Made by a program: the position numbers and the translations under genes | Notes under the pieces: generated by a model | What the model saw: the letters and a program-made list of their open reading frames with translations, nothing else | Databases searched by the model: none | Told to the model about the DNA's origin: nothing | In this document: positions 36,401-49,110 of the stretch, piece after piece | Numbering within the stretch: position 1 is the first letter of the stretch | How the letters are laid out: each line of letters begins with the position of its first letter | Assembly: GCA_013398175.1 (NCBI GenBank) | Contig: VZRZ01007703.1 | Span: 2,628,266-2,692,265, forward strand | Length of the DNA stretch: 64,000 nucleotides | Direction: 5' to 3' | Source of the DNA: Climacteris rufus | Lineage: Eukaryota > Chordata > Aves > Passeriformes > Climacteridae

Positions 36401-37440
36401 GGACATCTTCAAGGATGCAGCTGAACTACTGCAGTTTTGCTAAACAAAATGTATGCACTTTTTTTTAGCAATTAATTCTTTACTTTCTTTAATCTTTACC
36501 ACCTAAGAATGTGATAAAATTATAATAAGTATAGCATCTAGCCATGAACAGTTTTTCCATGCTACAGTGATTAAGAGAAATACCTGCACATTTAATGCTG
36601 CTGAGCTAAGCCCAGCATTAGGAGTAATTTAATGATTGATTAAAAAGATAGATTAATTGATAGATTTAAAAAATGGTTTATTTGGTGAATTGTGCCATGG
36701 ACCTAATGGAAAAATACCCATCACTTAATTTTTCTTAATTTTCTATAGCTCTTGCCTTTAATAATTTAATTATCTCCTATGAATGAAATGAGAACAATAG
36801 TAGTGCCCTAGTATATGTATTTGCATTGTCAACCCCATATTTAAGTTTGCATAGAAATTCCACTGTTACACTGACTCCTAAAGAGAAGTCTTCATGAGAT
36901 ATAGTAAGTATACAAAAGAGAAAACATTTGCAGAATAATTTTTACTATATTAGCAAGAAATGGTTTGTGGCAGGCACTTTTCTAATCCTTTATAGTTGCT
37001 TTATTTAATTGTAAGTCAGAGCTGGTATGAAATATAGCAAGATAGTGCAGTGAAGCTATAGCATGTTGGTTTTTAATTAATAATCTTATAAAATATGAAT
37101 TAGCATGGTTAGTAACTCACTTGAAATCTAATTAACTTGCCATAGCTATCTTGTTAGGTGCTTGCAATACTAAAATATTTTTACAAAGTTAACATATTAA
37201 TAATATTGTGATTATGCATTTCTGCTCATTTAATTATATTGCAAAACTTATTTTGTCCTTAGATGAGCATCAAGCATCAGTTCAAAGAGCTGTCCTTTAG
37301 TAAATCATTCGATTGCTGGCATACAAAATCTGATTTAATTACAAATTTGTTATTAAGTACTTTTATACTTAATGTTAATTTCATATTTTACTGTTATGGT
37401 ACATAAAGGCACTTAAATAACATTTAGATGTTTTTAAAGA
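36401..37440. other. AT-rich block with dense TAAT cores, candidate conserved non-coding element
   Basis: The stretch is highly AT-rich without being simple sequence. It holds many homeodomain-type TAAT/ATTA cores (for example around 36465, 36645, 36757, 37072-37085, 37126, 37170-37205 and 37235) and TGATTGATTA-like strings. Such composition is typical of conserved developmental enhancers in vertebrate gene deserts. Conservation itself cannot be judged from one genome. Confidence 0.3.
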
Positions 37441-40400
37441 ACTAGGCTGGTTGAGGGAGAATGGACATTTGGTTAGCTTTCTTATCTTGAAGAGAAAACT
37501 AAGAAATTTGGTGTTCTAGTTCCCTATTTTGTGACAGTCAGTTCTGAAGCTACTGGTGGAGTGAATGTCTCATTATTAAGGAGAGGCTCATACTCCAGTA
37601 AGTACAAGCAGTAATGGCGTGTCTTGTTCCTGGAAATCTTTTTCTATAGACTTTGTACAAATCAATGGGCATAATTGTACTGTACCTGTTAGAGAGCTGA
37701 AATGTATTTTTAAGACATGAAACATATTCCTATGTGAACACCTGGGGCCTTCACATGAGATATGTGACTGCAGTAGTCAAGTATCATACGTGCGACCTTC
37801 ATAAGTTAATTATATTAAGGAGTTAAGTTAAACAAGCAGGAGTTGTATAATAAGGTGATTGTTACTTCCTCTTCCTCCCACTGTGAAGCTGATTACAATA
37901 CTCTGTTGTCTCACTGAAATTTAACAGGGATTGTGTAGCTCCAAGATTAGAAATGGCAGACCTCATAAACCAAAATTTTAGCTTGCCTCAGAATTCCAAA
38001 GGTAGAACAATTCTTATATTAGAGAGAGGTAGCTCACCATAAAGGTGATTCTCATATTTTTGTTATTGGTTGTTTCAGGGACACCCTGGACATTACTGCA
38101 AATAAAAATATAGTCTGGAACTCATATTCCATAGTCATTAACTGTACTCAATCAGCAAGAAGAGAAACCTAGAACTTATCTTTGTGTGTTAATGAAGCTG
38201 TGCTTTTTTTTTCCCTCAAGAGAGGTTCCTTTTTTGTTTTGTAATAGATGAACCTGGTCCTCTGACTTACATTTCTTGTTGGATTTCAGTGCAGTTATCC
38301 AAATTTGTATAATGGATCATTCATTACTAATTTTTCAGATCTCTATTTCCTATGATAATTTTGCCCCCACTCACACCTCCAAAATTTACATTTCCAAATG
38401 TATTTCCAGCGAGTGTTAATTTATGACTATGTATATAAACAAGAAATAAATGAATGAACAGGAATATTGTTCCTTAGTGTTATTTGTTAGATGTTTACTT
38501 TTAGGTTTTCAGTAAGAAAACATGTTGAGCTTTTTCTAGTTTAATGAAAGATGTTACTATGTAAATGGTCCCAAAGTAATTGTTAAATAAAAATAATCAT
38601 CTAAAGCTGAATGAATTTTCCATTAGAAAGGATATATTTTCTGAAATTCATCATGATGGTTATTTTCTTCTTTCAATAGAAATCTCAAGCATTTCTGTAT
38701 CTTACAGGAAAAAATTATAAACACATAAACAATACCATTATTCTCAAATTTTATTTTAAGGGCCTGCAAAATTAAAGTGCACAGAAAATTATTGCAACTA
38801 TGTGCTTTTATATAAATAATGGTGAGTTGTGAGGAACAAGATAAAAGTAAGCTCATAAACTATAAATGTTCAGTATTACTGCCTAGTAAAATTGCTATAC
38901 GTAATTCTTGTGCAGTTTATCCAGAAAACCTGATTAAAATATACTGCAAAATGAAATGGCTGATGCCTAAAAAAATTATGGGATTATATGGGGACACATG
39001 ACCTAAATTCCTCTGTAGCACTGATTTCCACACAGAAATAAGTGGATGCTGTTTGACTCTGTCATTGCCATAGTTCTGTGAAGACCAGTCACATGAATGT
39101 TGCAGTTCATATTTATGCTTGCAGTCATGCATGACATACGAGTGTACAGGTGCTAATTTCACTAGGAGAAAAGCTAGACCTTTTGAAAAGTAGGCTCAGG
39201 CCTAAATGACTAAATTTTAATGTAAGCCACAGGTGAAGATCTGTATGACAGCCATAACTGATGACTGGATCCTCCCTATCTTGCAAACACCATGGTCTGG
39301 CATTTCAATACAGTAGTGACATGCTGATCATATTGATGACTCTAAGGGTATTATTTTAGTAGAGACAGATGGAACTTTTCTCCTACACAAAGACTGTCAT
39401 CTCTAAGGATTTCTCATTCTGCTTTTCGGAAAGGGGGAACTGAAAGGAGACATCCCCCAGTAAGTAGAACACACTCATGAGTCATGCACAACCAGCATGA
39501 AAATTCATGTTTTCCTTCCACAGTTGTAAATAAAAGTCATAAAGAAGATGACTGAGTAAAGGAAAAGTGGAGATAGAAGCAGCCCAAAATATAGAAAATC
39601 TTAGTCCAAGACAATATTATGTCCCAAAAATGCAGTTTACTTCACATGATCAACCCTATTTACAGAGATTTCTCTATTTCAACATGTTTTTCACCTGAAA
39701 AAGAAGGCATGGAGTGGAGGTGGCTTGAAGTATGAGAGAACATATGGTGGCTGCAGTAGGGAATCAGGTCAGGATATTTAAAGCACCCTGTGTACTCAAT
39801 GAGCTCAAATATGGCTTAGATGTCAGTTAAGATCAGCAAAATACAATTTCCTCTGGCTTCATTTAATTTGCCAATGTGTTGACAGTTGATCTTTGACTTT
39901 TTAGTGCAGGTGAGCACAATTAAATCTACATGTTGCAGTCTTAATGTGTGCTCTAAGATGGATTTTTGTGTTTCATTGCAACTCCTGTAAGATGTAGGAA
40001 TTAAATAAATTAGTCTCGTAGAGGCACAGATATGTTCCAGGTCCATAAGTGGGCTAGGATTTCATTAAATACAAACAGTCTGTAAAGATATCGTTCAAAT
40101 GTGCTCATATCTGTTTCTATTTAGAACTAAACATGATTCTAACAAAAGAATTTTAAATATGCATTTAGTTTTTCTTAGGTAGGCCTAAGAAATTTGTTTC
40201 TCATTGCATGCAAAGAATGAACATGTACATCCCAGAGGATGTGCGTGTATGGTGGCTATACCTCCATTGAGCATAAATTTTCTAGTGAGGATACTAGGGA
40301 CATTTCATTGCCTTTTCCTTATTTAAGAGGAGCTACCATTCATAAGTGATACGAAATTTAACTTTCCCACCTGTATTTAGTCATCCTTTTATGTTTGACT

Positions 40401-41489
40401 CATAGTACATCATATTTCTTAATCTTTGATTTCTTCTTTTTTTCTAAGTCCACAAACTAAAATAGACATCTTTATTTTATTATTTTTCTGGCGACTGTCC
40501 TGTGATCAGAAAACTTCACACTGCAACAAGTGCTTATGTTTATGATAAACAGATTTTCGGCATTTTTTTTTCGAAAGACAAAGAAAGAAAGAAAACAATA
40601 AGAAGATGTGGCCTCTTCACCAATCAAAATCCCACCTGATTGAAGAGGGCAAAATGAAGTTGCTTTGTGATCAGTGTTCATATGTTCTCTTTTGATCCAA
40701 ACAGGCTGGTTTTGGAGTATGATCTTACAAAGAAATTCTTAAAAAAAATTGGAAAACATTTTGTATCTCTGGACCACTTAACTCTAAAAATAAGAGAAAC
40801 AAATTATTAATTAGTGAGCAAATTGTCCTCCACTTATTCAAGAAATTTATTCTTTAATCATGTCTGTACCTAAGGACAGAAGTACACATCCTATTTGGTT
40901 GAAGGTGCAAAATCCATAACTTACAGATATTGTGGACTCACACATATTTTCAGTGTAAGCTAAAATCCATCCTTCTTGTGCTGATGAGTAGCATTTGTAC
41001 AAGAAACCCATTTAATTTCATTAAGACTGATGCTGAAAGCAACTGGTCACAGTTAGGTGCATGACAGTGTATATGATGATTCATAAGACAGCCTGCCTGT
41101 CTCTCTGAAACTTGTTTCTTACTTTTAATTTTTCCACATTCTCAAAATATCTACCCTTAGTAATTATAACTGTCAAAATTAATGAGTAAAAAATGCCATG
41201 AAAACTATGTGTAGGTATTGGTCCTTTTGGGTGAGCAATAATCTTTGTAATTATTTAATAAGTAATTGTCATGAAAAGCTGTTGATCTGAATAGCTCTAA
41301 AAGGAAAAAAATGTTAAGGAAGGCTGGTACTTACAAAGGCATGCTAATCACATAAACACAACATGTCTCAGCACACAGAAAGATTGAGAAAGACAATAGG
41401 TGTTCATCTTGTTTCAGCTGTAAATTCTTCACTGAGCTCTGCACAAGATGGGAGCAAACAGTAGAAATCAGATCACATTGTTGAGAGGA
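37441..41489. other. Unassigned AT-rich non-coding DNA
   Basis: Nothing recognised on either strand. There are short chance-like open frames only, with a small inverted repeat CTTAGG/CCTAAG near 40176-40191. Confidence 0.45.
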
Positions 41490-41619
41490 TTGTAAAGGAA
41501 TACTTCAAGATGGTAGAGACAAAAACAAAAAGGCCAAATTCAAAAATAGAGGCATTTAGCAAGCCACATCAGGAATAACAAGGATGGGTTTAGAAGTGCA
41601 TTAATAGTATCAGGTAAGC

Positions 41620-41645
41620 AGTCTTAAGACTTAAGTCTTAAGACT
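41620..41645. repeat. Perfect 26-bp palindrome
   Basis: The sequence equals its own reverse complement over 26 bases with no loop. It is built from AGTCTTAAGACT joined to a second copy through shared TTAAG. It lies inside the old CR1 copy, where the family sequence has no such palindrome, so it arose after insertion. Confidence 0.95.
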
Positions 41646-41956
41646 CTCTTGGCCTACTCCCTGTGTAAAAAAAAGGAAGTTAATTGCAGGTGGTACTGAA
41701 AAGAACAAAATGTCACAGTCCTTTTTGAGACAATCTTCCCTAAAAAGATGTGCAGCTGGTAGGAGAGGAAAATGAGCAAGATCTTCAATAAGAACAGGGA
41801 ACACAAATTTAGAGATTTTTGGGACAGTTAGGAGTTTTTAATCTCTGAGTGCAACTCCTTCCCACTGGGAAAAAGGACTTGGTGCTTCTCCCAGCCTGCC
41901 CTGCTCCCTGTTGGAGAACCACTAGAATATGAGAAATGCTGGAGGAAGAATTAACT

Positions 41957-42030
41957 TAAAACAAACAAACAAAAAACCAAATTAAACAAAAAACCACAAA
42001 CCCCAAATGAATTGCAAACAAAAAAAAAAG
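41957..42030 (+). repeat. A-rich (AAAC)n-like tract
   Basis: Runs of AAAC units, AAAAAACC and a terminal poly-A make up low-complexity sequence inside the poorly conserved part of the old CR1. Confidence 0.9.
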
Positions 42031-42202
42031 GAAATCTTTTTCTTTAGCATGGAAAGCAGAGTAGCATGGGAATTATAGATTACTCACATTTCAATTCTTT
42101 TCCTTACAAAAACCTAAAGCAGAGTCACTGTCTGTAAACTTGGAAAATAATAAATAGGTAAATAAGAACAAGGATGGATTTGTCACGCATAATCATATAA
42201 AA

Positions 42203-42220
42203 TTATATATATATATATAA
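42203..42220. repeat. (AT)n microsatellite
   Basis: A short uninterrupted AT run lies between two copies of ATCATATAAAAT. Confidence 0.9.
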
Positions 42221-43567
42221 ATCATATAAAATAATCTCATTCTTTATCAGATCTTGCTGATGGGAAAAGAGTAAGAGATTTCCTGGGGCTTGTTGCCATC
42301 AATAAGGCTTTGATAACACCTCAACAAGCCAGGAAAACAGCTTTAACAAAGCCTCTGAAATTTGTGCAACACAGATTAAACAATCATATAAAAGAAGTAG
42401 CCATCTATCAATTCTCTATGGAAATAAAAGAAACTTATCAGATGGGGCTCTGCGTCCACTTCTATCCAATATTTTCACTAATGAAATGCATGATGTAACA
42501 GAAGAAAGTTTTGTTAAATTTTTAAATTTCAAAACAACATCAGACCAGGACAATCAGCCTATTGGAGGACAAGATTAGATTTTAGAAGGATAATTCTTGA
42601 AATATTCAAGAAATAGGCCAAAAATCAATCAGGAAGTGTGAAATGAAAATCAGTTGCACAATAAAGGACATAGGAACAACCGGTTAGGGATCATTTCTGA
42701 AAATCATCTGGATTTAGAGAGTACAAGCTGAATAAAAAGGTATTGCTCCTATAAAAACAAAGTTTATATACAAAAAACCCTGAACAAATCATAGGTTTTA
42801 ATTTTGCTTTAGGAAAGCTTCAGTTAGAGGGGCATGCAATTTTGGGCATTTCACTCCCAAAACTGAGTCCTACTGGTTAGAACAAGCCCCCCAGAGACCA
42901 ATAAGGATGTTCTGGTACAAAAAAAGATGATACCTAGAGAAAGTACTCTGTTGATTTATTTGAAAGATGCCAAGAATGAAGAACAGAATCATGACATTTT
43001 TTTAAAGTGTATAAAGAGCTACTACAAAGGAGAAGGCAACATTTGTTTTCAACAACCCTTGTGAATAGAACAAGAAATAATGGATTTAAAGTGTAAGGCA
43101 ACACACAAAGCCAGACCATAGAAAACATCACTGCAACAAGGGTAGTGAGGAACTGGCATGGATGGATGGAGGACTTGAGGGGTTTCATTGTTGAAGTTCT
43201 TTTGAGATCTGGTTAGACAGTAATAAAGGACCCAGATATTGATTATCCTGCCAGCAGATGGACTGGTGGTTGCCTTGAGCTTGATTTGCATTTCTCTGTG
43301 ACTTCAGCATGAGAACATTCCACCTTTCACATTGATTTCTGCTGGTTTAAGGTACAAGGAAAACTGAAGCTTCAAAAGCTTTTTGTCTGGATTCAAAGCA
43401 GTGCTAGATGTAAACCAAGGACTTATTCCTAGGTGTTCTCCTAAAAATATCCATCTTAATTAAAGTTTGTCTCAGTGATAACAATGAAATTACCTACGTC
43501 TTGTAACATCAGGTAACCAAGTAATTAAATCTCTTTCCATGCTACATACAGTAGGTATTATCCAAGC

Positions 43568-43710
43568 CCATATGTGTGTATATACATCTATCATATACAT
43601 ATAGACATATACCTACATACCTATATGTGTGTGTGTGTATACACATCCTATATGTGCAATAATACATTTTGTGTGTGTATATATAATATATGTGTTGTAT
43701 ATATACCAAG
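43568..43710. repeat. Interrupted TA/TG alternating purine-pyrimidine tract
   Basis: The stretch alternates TATG, TGTG, TATA and ACAT steps for about 140 bases with few breaks. It has the composition of a decayed dinucleotide microsatellite. Open frames across it (for example YIYHIHIDIYLHTYM) are artefacts of the repeat. Confidence 0.9.
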
Positions 43711-46352
43711 GCAGACGTACATATATGTCCAGTCAGCATTGTCCAAAACACAATACAGAACACTTAAATTGTCTTTGTCTCCAGAGATTATAAAGGGTAC
43801 ATAAAGAGCATCACTTTTACCTTAGTCAGCCATATTTTATGTGTAAAAATCCACACCCCCACTTAGCAGTAAAATTACCTGCAAACAGAGAAAACATTAA
43901 CAGTTATAATCCAAATTGTGATGTGAATATTTTTATTAATAGTAGAATAAACCTGTTCAGCATTCATAAATGGTTTTGAGACAGATGTCCTAGGCCTCTC
44001 TTTTCTAATAAGCAAATTTGATGGGAAATCCCAGGTCCTCGTGCCACATGTGAATTAATCATACAAAAATTCTAAGATAAATTCACTCTAAGGCCTGTCA
44101 CAACTGCTAATAACCGTAATTCTTTCACTTCTTAAAAAGATAAATCCTATTTTCCCATTAAAATTATTTTTTTATCACTTAGCCTACACTTTAGTATAAT
44201 AATTATTGTTATAGCAAGTATACAATCTCTTTTACGTGTTCAATACACAGAATCAATCATATTTAGTGAGACTAGTGCATCTGTCTTTGTAATCAGCATC
44301 TACATGTTTGTCAAGATCAACTTTTCAAGAACTTAAAATTTTCTGAGCTTCCTTTTCTGGTCATGCACATTCATGATGGTTGACTGACTGACCTACTAGT
44401 CATTGAAGAATTCAGATTTACTGTGTACACAGACAACTTAACTCTTTTATTTTGTAATACAAATGCATTATCCAGAAAAATCATCATTTCCGGCAGTCAA
44501 ATATGCTAGACAAGGACACTGATATGGTATTTAAGCATTTTAAACCAACAAGGAAATAATGATTAGCCTGGGGAATAAGGAGGAATGCACATTCCTTTTG
44601 TGTCACTTAGGAGAATTCCCCATTGTATTTGTGTGGTTTATGTGGAAATGCATCCAAATCAAATCAAAAGTTGCAATTTACAATTTTTGCCAAAAGAAGT
44701 AATGAATACTAAAACATTCATTTTCCACATTATTGAATGTTTTCTCAGACCAAAGATCAGAAAAAGAAATATTTAGAAAAATGTTGGAAAGGTTCTTTTG
44801 AAGTCAGTTAGAGATCATTCATGACATTGTCTTTCCTAGGAAATGTAACTTAGAGTTGCAGACTCAGCCATACTCTATAACCACCATAAACAAACTCTTA
44901 AACAAGAAGGGAAAACACATTTTTGCATGGAAGATGTAGTCAAGGAAAAGCTGGCTGTAGAAGGGAAATATAGGGCTCGATGCAACACAGAAGGGAATGT
45001 TTATGTCAATAAACATTAAATTCAGACTAAATCAAAATTAAATTTAGAACATCAAATAAAAATTTAAGGTATTAAAATGTCATTGAGTCTACTTTTTTTT
45101 TTTTAGAAAGTTTCCATGCATAAATTTATTAGCAAGATTCCTGTGGAAAATTTTAATTTCACAGTAATTGAATTACATTTTGGGGAAAAAAAATCAAATC
45201 AATAGTTCAATAATTTTGAAGGGAAAATAATGACAGCAAGATCTGCCAAATTTAATCTAAAATTGTTGTAACAATAAAAATAAGGTGATGAATGAAGTGA
45301 CCTCGGAAATCAAAAATCTGTCGTTAAAGATACTTAAAATTCAACCCTGAGAACTGTTCAAAGTGAAGGTTCTTTAAAATTATCAGGGAACTGGGATCCA
45401 AACTGGACACTTTACCAACAATGGAAAATAGTAAACCAGCTGTACTGAACAGCAGAGTCACTGATTGCAACAGACTCAATCCTGACTCATTCTGCCAAAA
45501 TAAGAGGGAGAGGAAATGCTTACTTCCAAACAAATCATGTTGCTGTAAAGGGATTGTGAAGATAATCACTCCTGTATTTTTATTAAATGCATGGTTGAAG
45601 GATCACCTGAGGTTTAGTTGGAAAGTGCCCTGTTGAGGCAGCTACACCGTAGTTGGTCTCCTGCTTGGCAGTTACCAACATCTGCCTGCCCGGACAGGTG
45701 ATCAGCGCAGAAAGTAAAGTTGACCCAGGAATTTTACAAATAAAAAGACAATCTGAGGCATGCTCACATTCTTCAGTTTTAGTGACTTGTGATGTGATAT
45801 GAAAAGCAGTCATATTTCTCTGTAACCTAGGCCACTGTTTTGAGTCAGCAGTCTTTGGACAAATTTTATATCTGCTTCTAGCTAGAAATAAAGTCTCAAA
45901 TGACAATTTTACAAGTGAAGTTTTGCAAGTGAAGTGATAAAATCTATAAGTTTTCAGTGAAATAATCAGAATAGTTAACAAAAATTATACCGAAAATCTC
46001 CGCCTTAAGGAAATTGGTTGTGATTGGAAAATGCAGTAAAAATTACTAATTTGGTTTATTAAAGGTTGAAGAGAACCCTGTTGCCTTCATTTTCATGTTC
46101 TGCTTTGAAATATGAATTGACTAAGTTCCTTGAACAAGTCATAAACCTTCACCTTGACCATTTCTCAGAAAGCAAATTGTTATTTCCCTCTGCAAACCAT
46201 GAAGGGGCGAAAAAAATATCTTTTGTGTTTATTTTTCACAGTGAGTCATCAGACAAACTCAATTTTGAAAATATAAACTGTAAAAAAATCAGAAGGGAAA
46301 ATACAGAGTAAGGTTTCAGGCAGCCTTAGAGGGAGAAGCAGCATTTGCATAT

Positions 46353-46408
<56 letters not shown>

Positions 46409-47604
46409 ACACCTGTCCATGTGTCTGTTCAGGTAAATGGAAAAAGGAAATTTTAAAAGTTCAAGGATGGAAAAGTTGACTGAAAATGTATGTCTGTCAT
46501 TTGCACATGGAGACCTGTGTAACTCCTTGTGGAAAACCAGTAGAAATTCACAAGTGTGGAGTTTGCTTTGGCCTCAGAGCAATTCTAAGGTGACACATTT
46601 ACTGCACAGAATGACTATTAATTTCCAATCCTGAAGTTGAATCCTCCTGTGTTAAAACCAAACAACAGTGATAAGACTATATAGTAATGCTATTACATCA
46701 GAATTAAAATTGGGAAGTGGAAAATAATAGAACTGAGAGTGTTAGAAGCAGAAGTTAGTTATATACACTGGCATTTGACTAGGACAGGACAACTTAAAGG
46801 CTGTTAATTTTTTAACTACACTAAACAGTTAAAATGCACTTCTCATTTAAAGGCTTCAAATTCTAGAAAAACCAAGGTCTCAGAAGTTTGATAGAGAATT
46901 TACTTCTTATTTTACCAGAGAGACGCGTGCCATATGCTGAATAAGCAAAGTAGTCCTGCAAGTAAATCCTGAAAGATAGCTGTGTCACCAGGCTGAACCT
47001 GCCTCAAGGCAGCTGGCCTTTTGAATGTAGTGGAAAGGTTTAATTTCACAGCAGGACTTATTCCTGTCTCTTATTTTATTTTTGGATCTTTTGCCACTGA
47101 ATATGGGGTCATTCAGTTCCTCATGAAGCAAGGAAGCTGTGGGTCAGAAGTCATCATTCTTGACTTTTATAATGAAGGAAAATAGCTCCAGCTGTTTGAA
47201 AATGGACCTTTCCAACTTTTAAAAGCTTCAGTAGTGTGAGATAAATGGAGAATGTTTAATTGATCCTCTCTATAATGAGATTCATTTTTGTAAAAGAGTT
47301 ATGTTGTGCTGTGCATATTACCCCGAATTTTTTTTAAGATCTAGTAAGGCAAATTCTTCACATCATGTGACAACTGTCAGGTAAGCTGAAAGAACTAGGC
47401 TAGAAAGGTGTGAGACATGGAAAACATGAGATCTAGCAAAATAAATCAATAATACTGATAAGTCTTCAACAATTCGAGATTTGTAGGTTCAACATTATTT
47501 ATATTTAAGCTCTTCTCCACATATTGGAGACTGAAATTTTCTCATCTTTTACAGAACCACAGAACAAGAGTAAAGTTGAGTTTGTGGGGGAGTGCTGGGT
47601 ATTG
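43711..47604. other. Unassigned AT-rich non-coding DNA
   Basis: No gene or interspersed repeat was recognised. It includes the (TG)n tract at 46355-46407 and a 132-codon minus-strand frame at 45583-45981 with no recognisable domain. A T-run lies at 45093-45104. Confidence 0.45.
46355..46407 (+). repeat. (TG)n microsatellite, about 26 uninterrupted units
   Basis: A perfect GT/TG dinucleotide run of 53 bases is followed by CACACC. Pure runs of this length are usually length-polymorphic between individuals. Confidence 0.98.
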
Positions 47605-47905
47605 CGTAGTCCAAGACCTCAATGGAGGGTAAGTCTTTCTTTGCTTCAGACTTTCCCAGTGCTAGGGACCTGAAATTCCTGACAGCCATTCTTAATTGCA
47701 AAGATTCGGGCAAAGAAGATATTAAGTACCTCAGCCTTTCCTCTGTACTGTGTGACCAGGGCCCAAAACCCATTCAGCAGCAGGTACACTTTCCCCTTGT
47801 CTTCCTTCTGCTGTGGATATAAAAGCCACTCCAGTAGCTCTACATGTTCCTCATCACATTCAGCTGGACTTTGCGTTTGGTGAACCCATCACTGAGAGCA
47901 TGAAA
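47605..47905 (-). mobile_element. CR1 LINE ORF2 fragment, antisense
   Basis: Read on the minus strand the stretch translates through ordinary CR1 linker-to-polymerase sequence. Pieces that can be read in order are KVQLNVMRN (about 47860), then KGKVYLLLNGFWALVTQYRG, then KAEVLNIFFARIF and CQEFQVPSTGKV. The usual family has the same landmarks (LLNG, ALVTED, KAEVLNAFFASVF). A stop interrupts after GKV and the frame shifts near 47825. Neither the endonuclease nor the CR1 3' end is attached, so this is an internal fragment. Its sequence belongs to a different CR1 subfamily from the 9118-11204 copy. Confidence 0.88.
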
Positions 47906-48894
47906 GCCAATTTCCTTGTTCGGCTGATTTCAGGGTCTGAGACCTTGTGACATCAGCTAAATTGATATCACCCAGGTTTCGGATCCAGCTAGGTACAAAC
48001 AACATTGAACTTTGTTATACAGACACAGTCTTGAATACAGGCTGTTAAGGTAAAAAGTGAAAAAAGAACTCATGGAAAACAGCAGAAATCCAAAAATACT
48101 GTGGCTGCTGCTACCAGAGGAACAGGAGGGTTGCACAGTAGCTACCCTTGATGGAGCCTGGCCCTGGCCACCTATGGTATTGATGGTCTATTCAGTTCCT
48201 TCATCTGTGCTACGGATGGAGCAGTAGCCACTGAGACATAAGCAAACAAAGCTATTTTGCTGTTTCTGACAGTCTACTAGTATGGGTAACTCTAATTTAC
48301 AGGCAGTCTGTGCTAGCTAAAAACAGGTACAAGCAACTAACTATGAAGATGAAATATGTCTGTGTGGATTTAAATGCTTATAACACAGAAACTAGAAATT
48401 TTGATATCATCAGTTTTTTTCGATACCTACAAACAAAGTGAGCCTGCTTCTGTTCTCTTCTGCAGTGGGGAATCTCACACTGAGCCAAGGACTACAAAAG
48501 GGAAAAGGCAAAAACTTGGCATTCACATTGTCTTTCAAGGGAGTGAATCTTTTCCTCATGCGGATGGGGAGGGTCTCCTTCCAACAGAGGGGAACTCTGC
48601 TGCTCTTGCATATGGCACAAATTCATTGCCCCAGCCTTTCCTGTAAAGGCAAATCAAAAAGTATTCATTAAGTTGTGTTCTGATCTACTTCATGCATGCA
48701 CTGGCATATGGGTATAATATATAACACATAAATAACTTGTGCAACCAGTTGCCATAAGGCTTCACGCCTGAATTTATTTTGAATGTTTTCACCTTGCAAA
48801 CTAAAAGCAAGACATTAAGGTTTTTTTCATCTATCTGTAACAGTAAAGTGCAGACTTTCTGTGGGAAAAAAATTCAATCACACCTCAAACGAGC
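47906..48894. other. Unassigned non-coding DNA
   Basis: Nothing recognised. The overlapping frames at 48374-48671 have no domain character. Confidence 0.4.
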
Positions 48895-49110
48895 TAATTT
48901 AATTTCTGGTTTTATTTCCCAAGCTGGTAGTTTTCTGCAGAAATTCAGTTCTTGATTAATATGCATCATTAATCATTTAAATAAAAGTGGACCCCATAAA
49001 TTCAAAGAACAAATAATGCTGCTTGACTGCTAATTCAGCAAGGTAATTAGAAGACTTCAGACATGCCAGTTGACAGAATATGATTAATAAAAATGAACAC
49101 ACTTTTCTTG
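48895..49110. other. Candidate conserved non-coding element (homeodomain/POU-like sites)
   Basis: The stretch contains GATTAAT (48954-48960) and ATTAATC (48968-48974) flanking ATGCATC, an inverted pair of homeodomain-type sites. Further TAATT/ATTA cores lie on both sides (48896, 49031, 49045, 49083). Complexity is high and no repeat is visible. The call rests on composition only. Confidence 0.3.

Larger units (their letters stand above)
41490..43290 (+). mobile_element. Ancient, strongly diverged CR1-type LINE
   Basis: Segment-by-segment resemblance to the CR1 ORF2 and 3' region runs in the correct order. 41538-41616 resembles the linker (AAAAAGGCCAAA, then TTAGCAAGCCACATCAGG, then GCATTAATAGTATCAGG). 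42318-42500 resembles the polymerase block with TATCAGATGGGG followed by CCAATATTTTCACTAATGA, the counterpart of a coding string for NIFINDL. 42555-42660 resembles TTGGAGGACA...CAAGAAATAGGCC. 43010-43100 resembles CTACAAAGGAGAAGGCAACA and AGAACAAGAAATAATGGA. 43137-43155 resembles AGGGTAGTGAGGAACTGGC, and 43205-43280 the tail with TCTGGTTAGACAG and GGACTGG. The copy is full of stops and indels and much older than the other CR1 copies here. The stretch 41850-42270 is weakly similar and contains A-rich and AT tracts, so it may include unrelated sequence. Subfamily unknown; reptile-type CR1 is likeliest. Confidence 0.65.
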
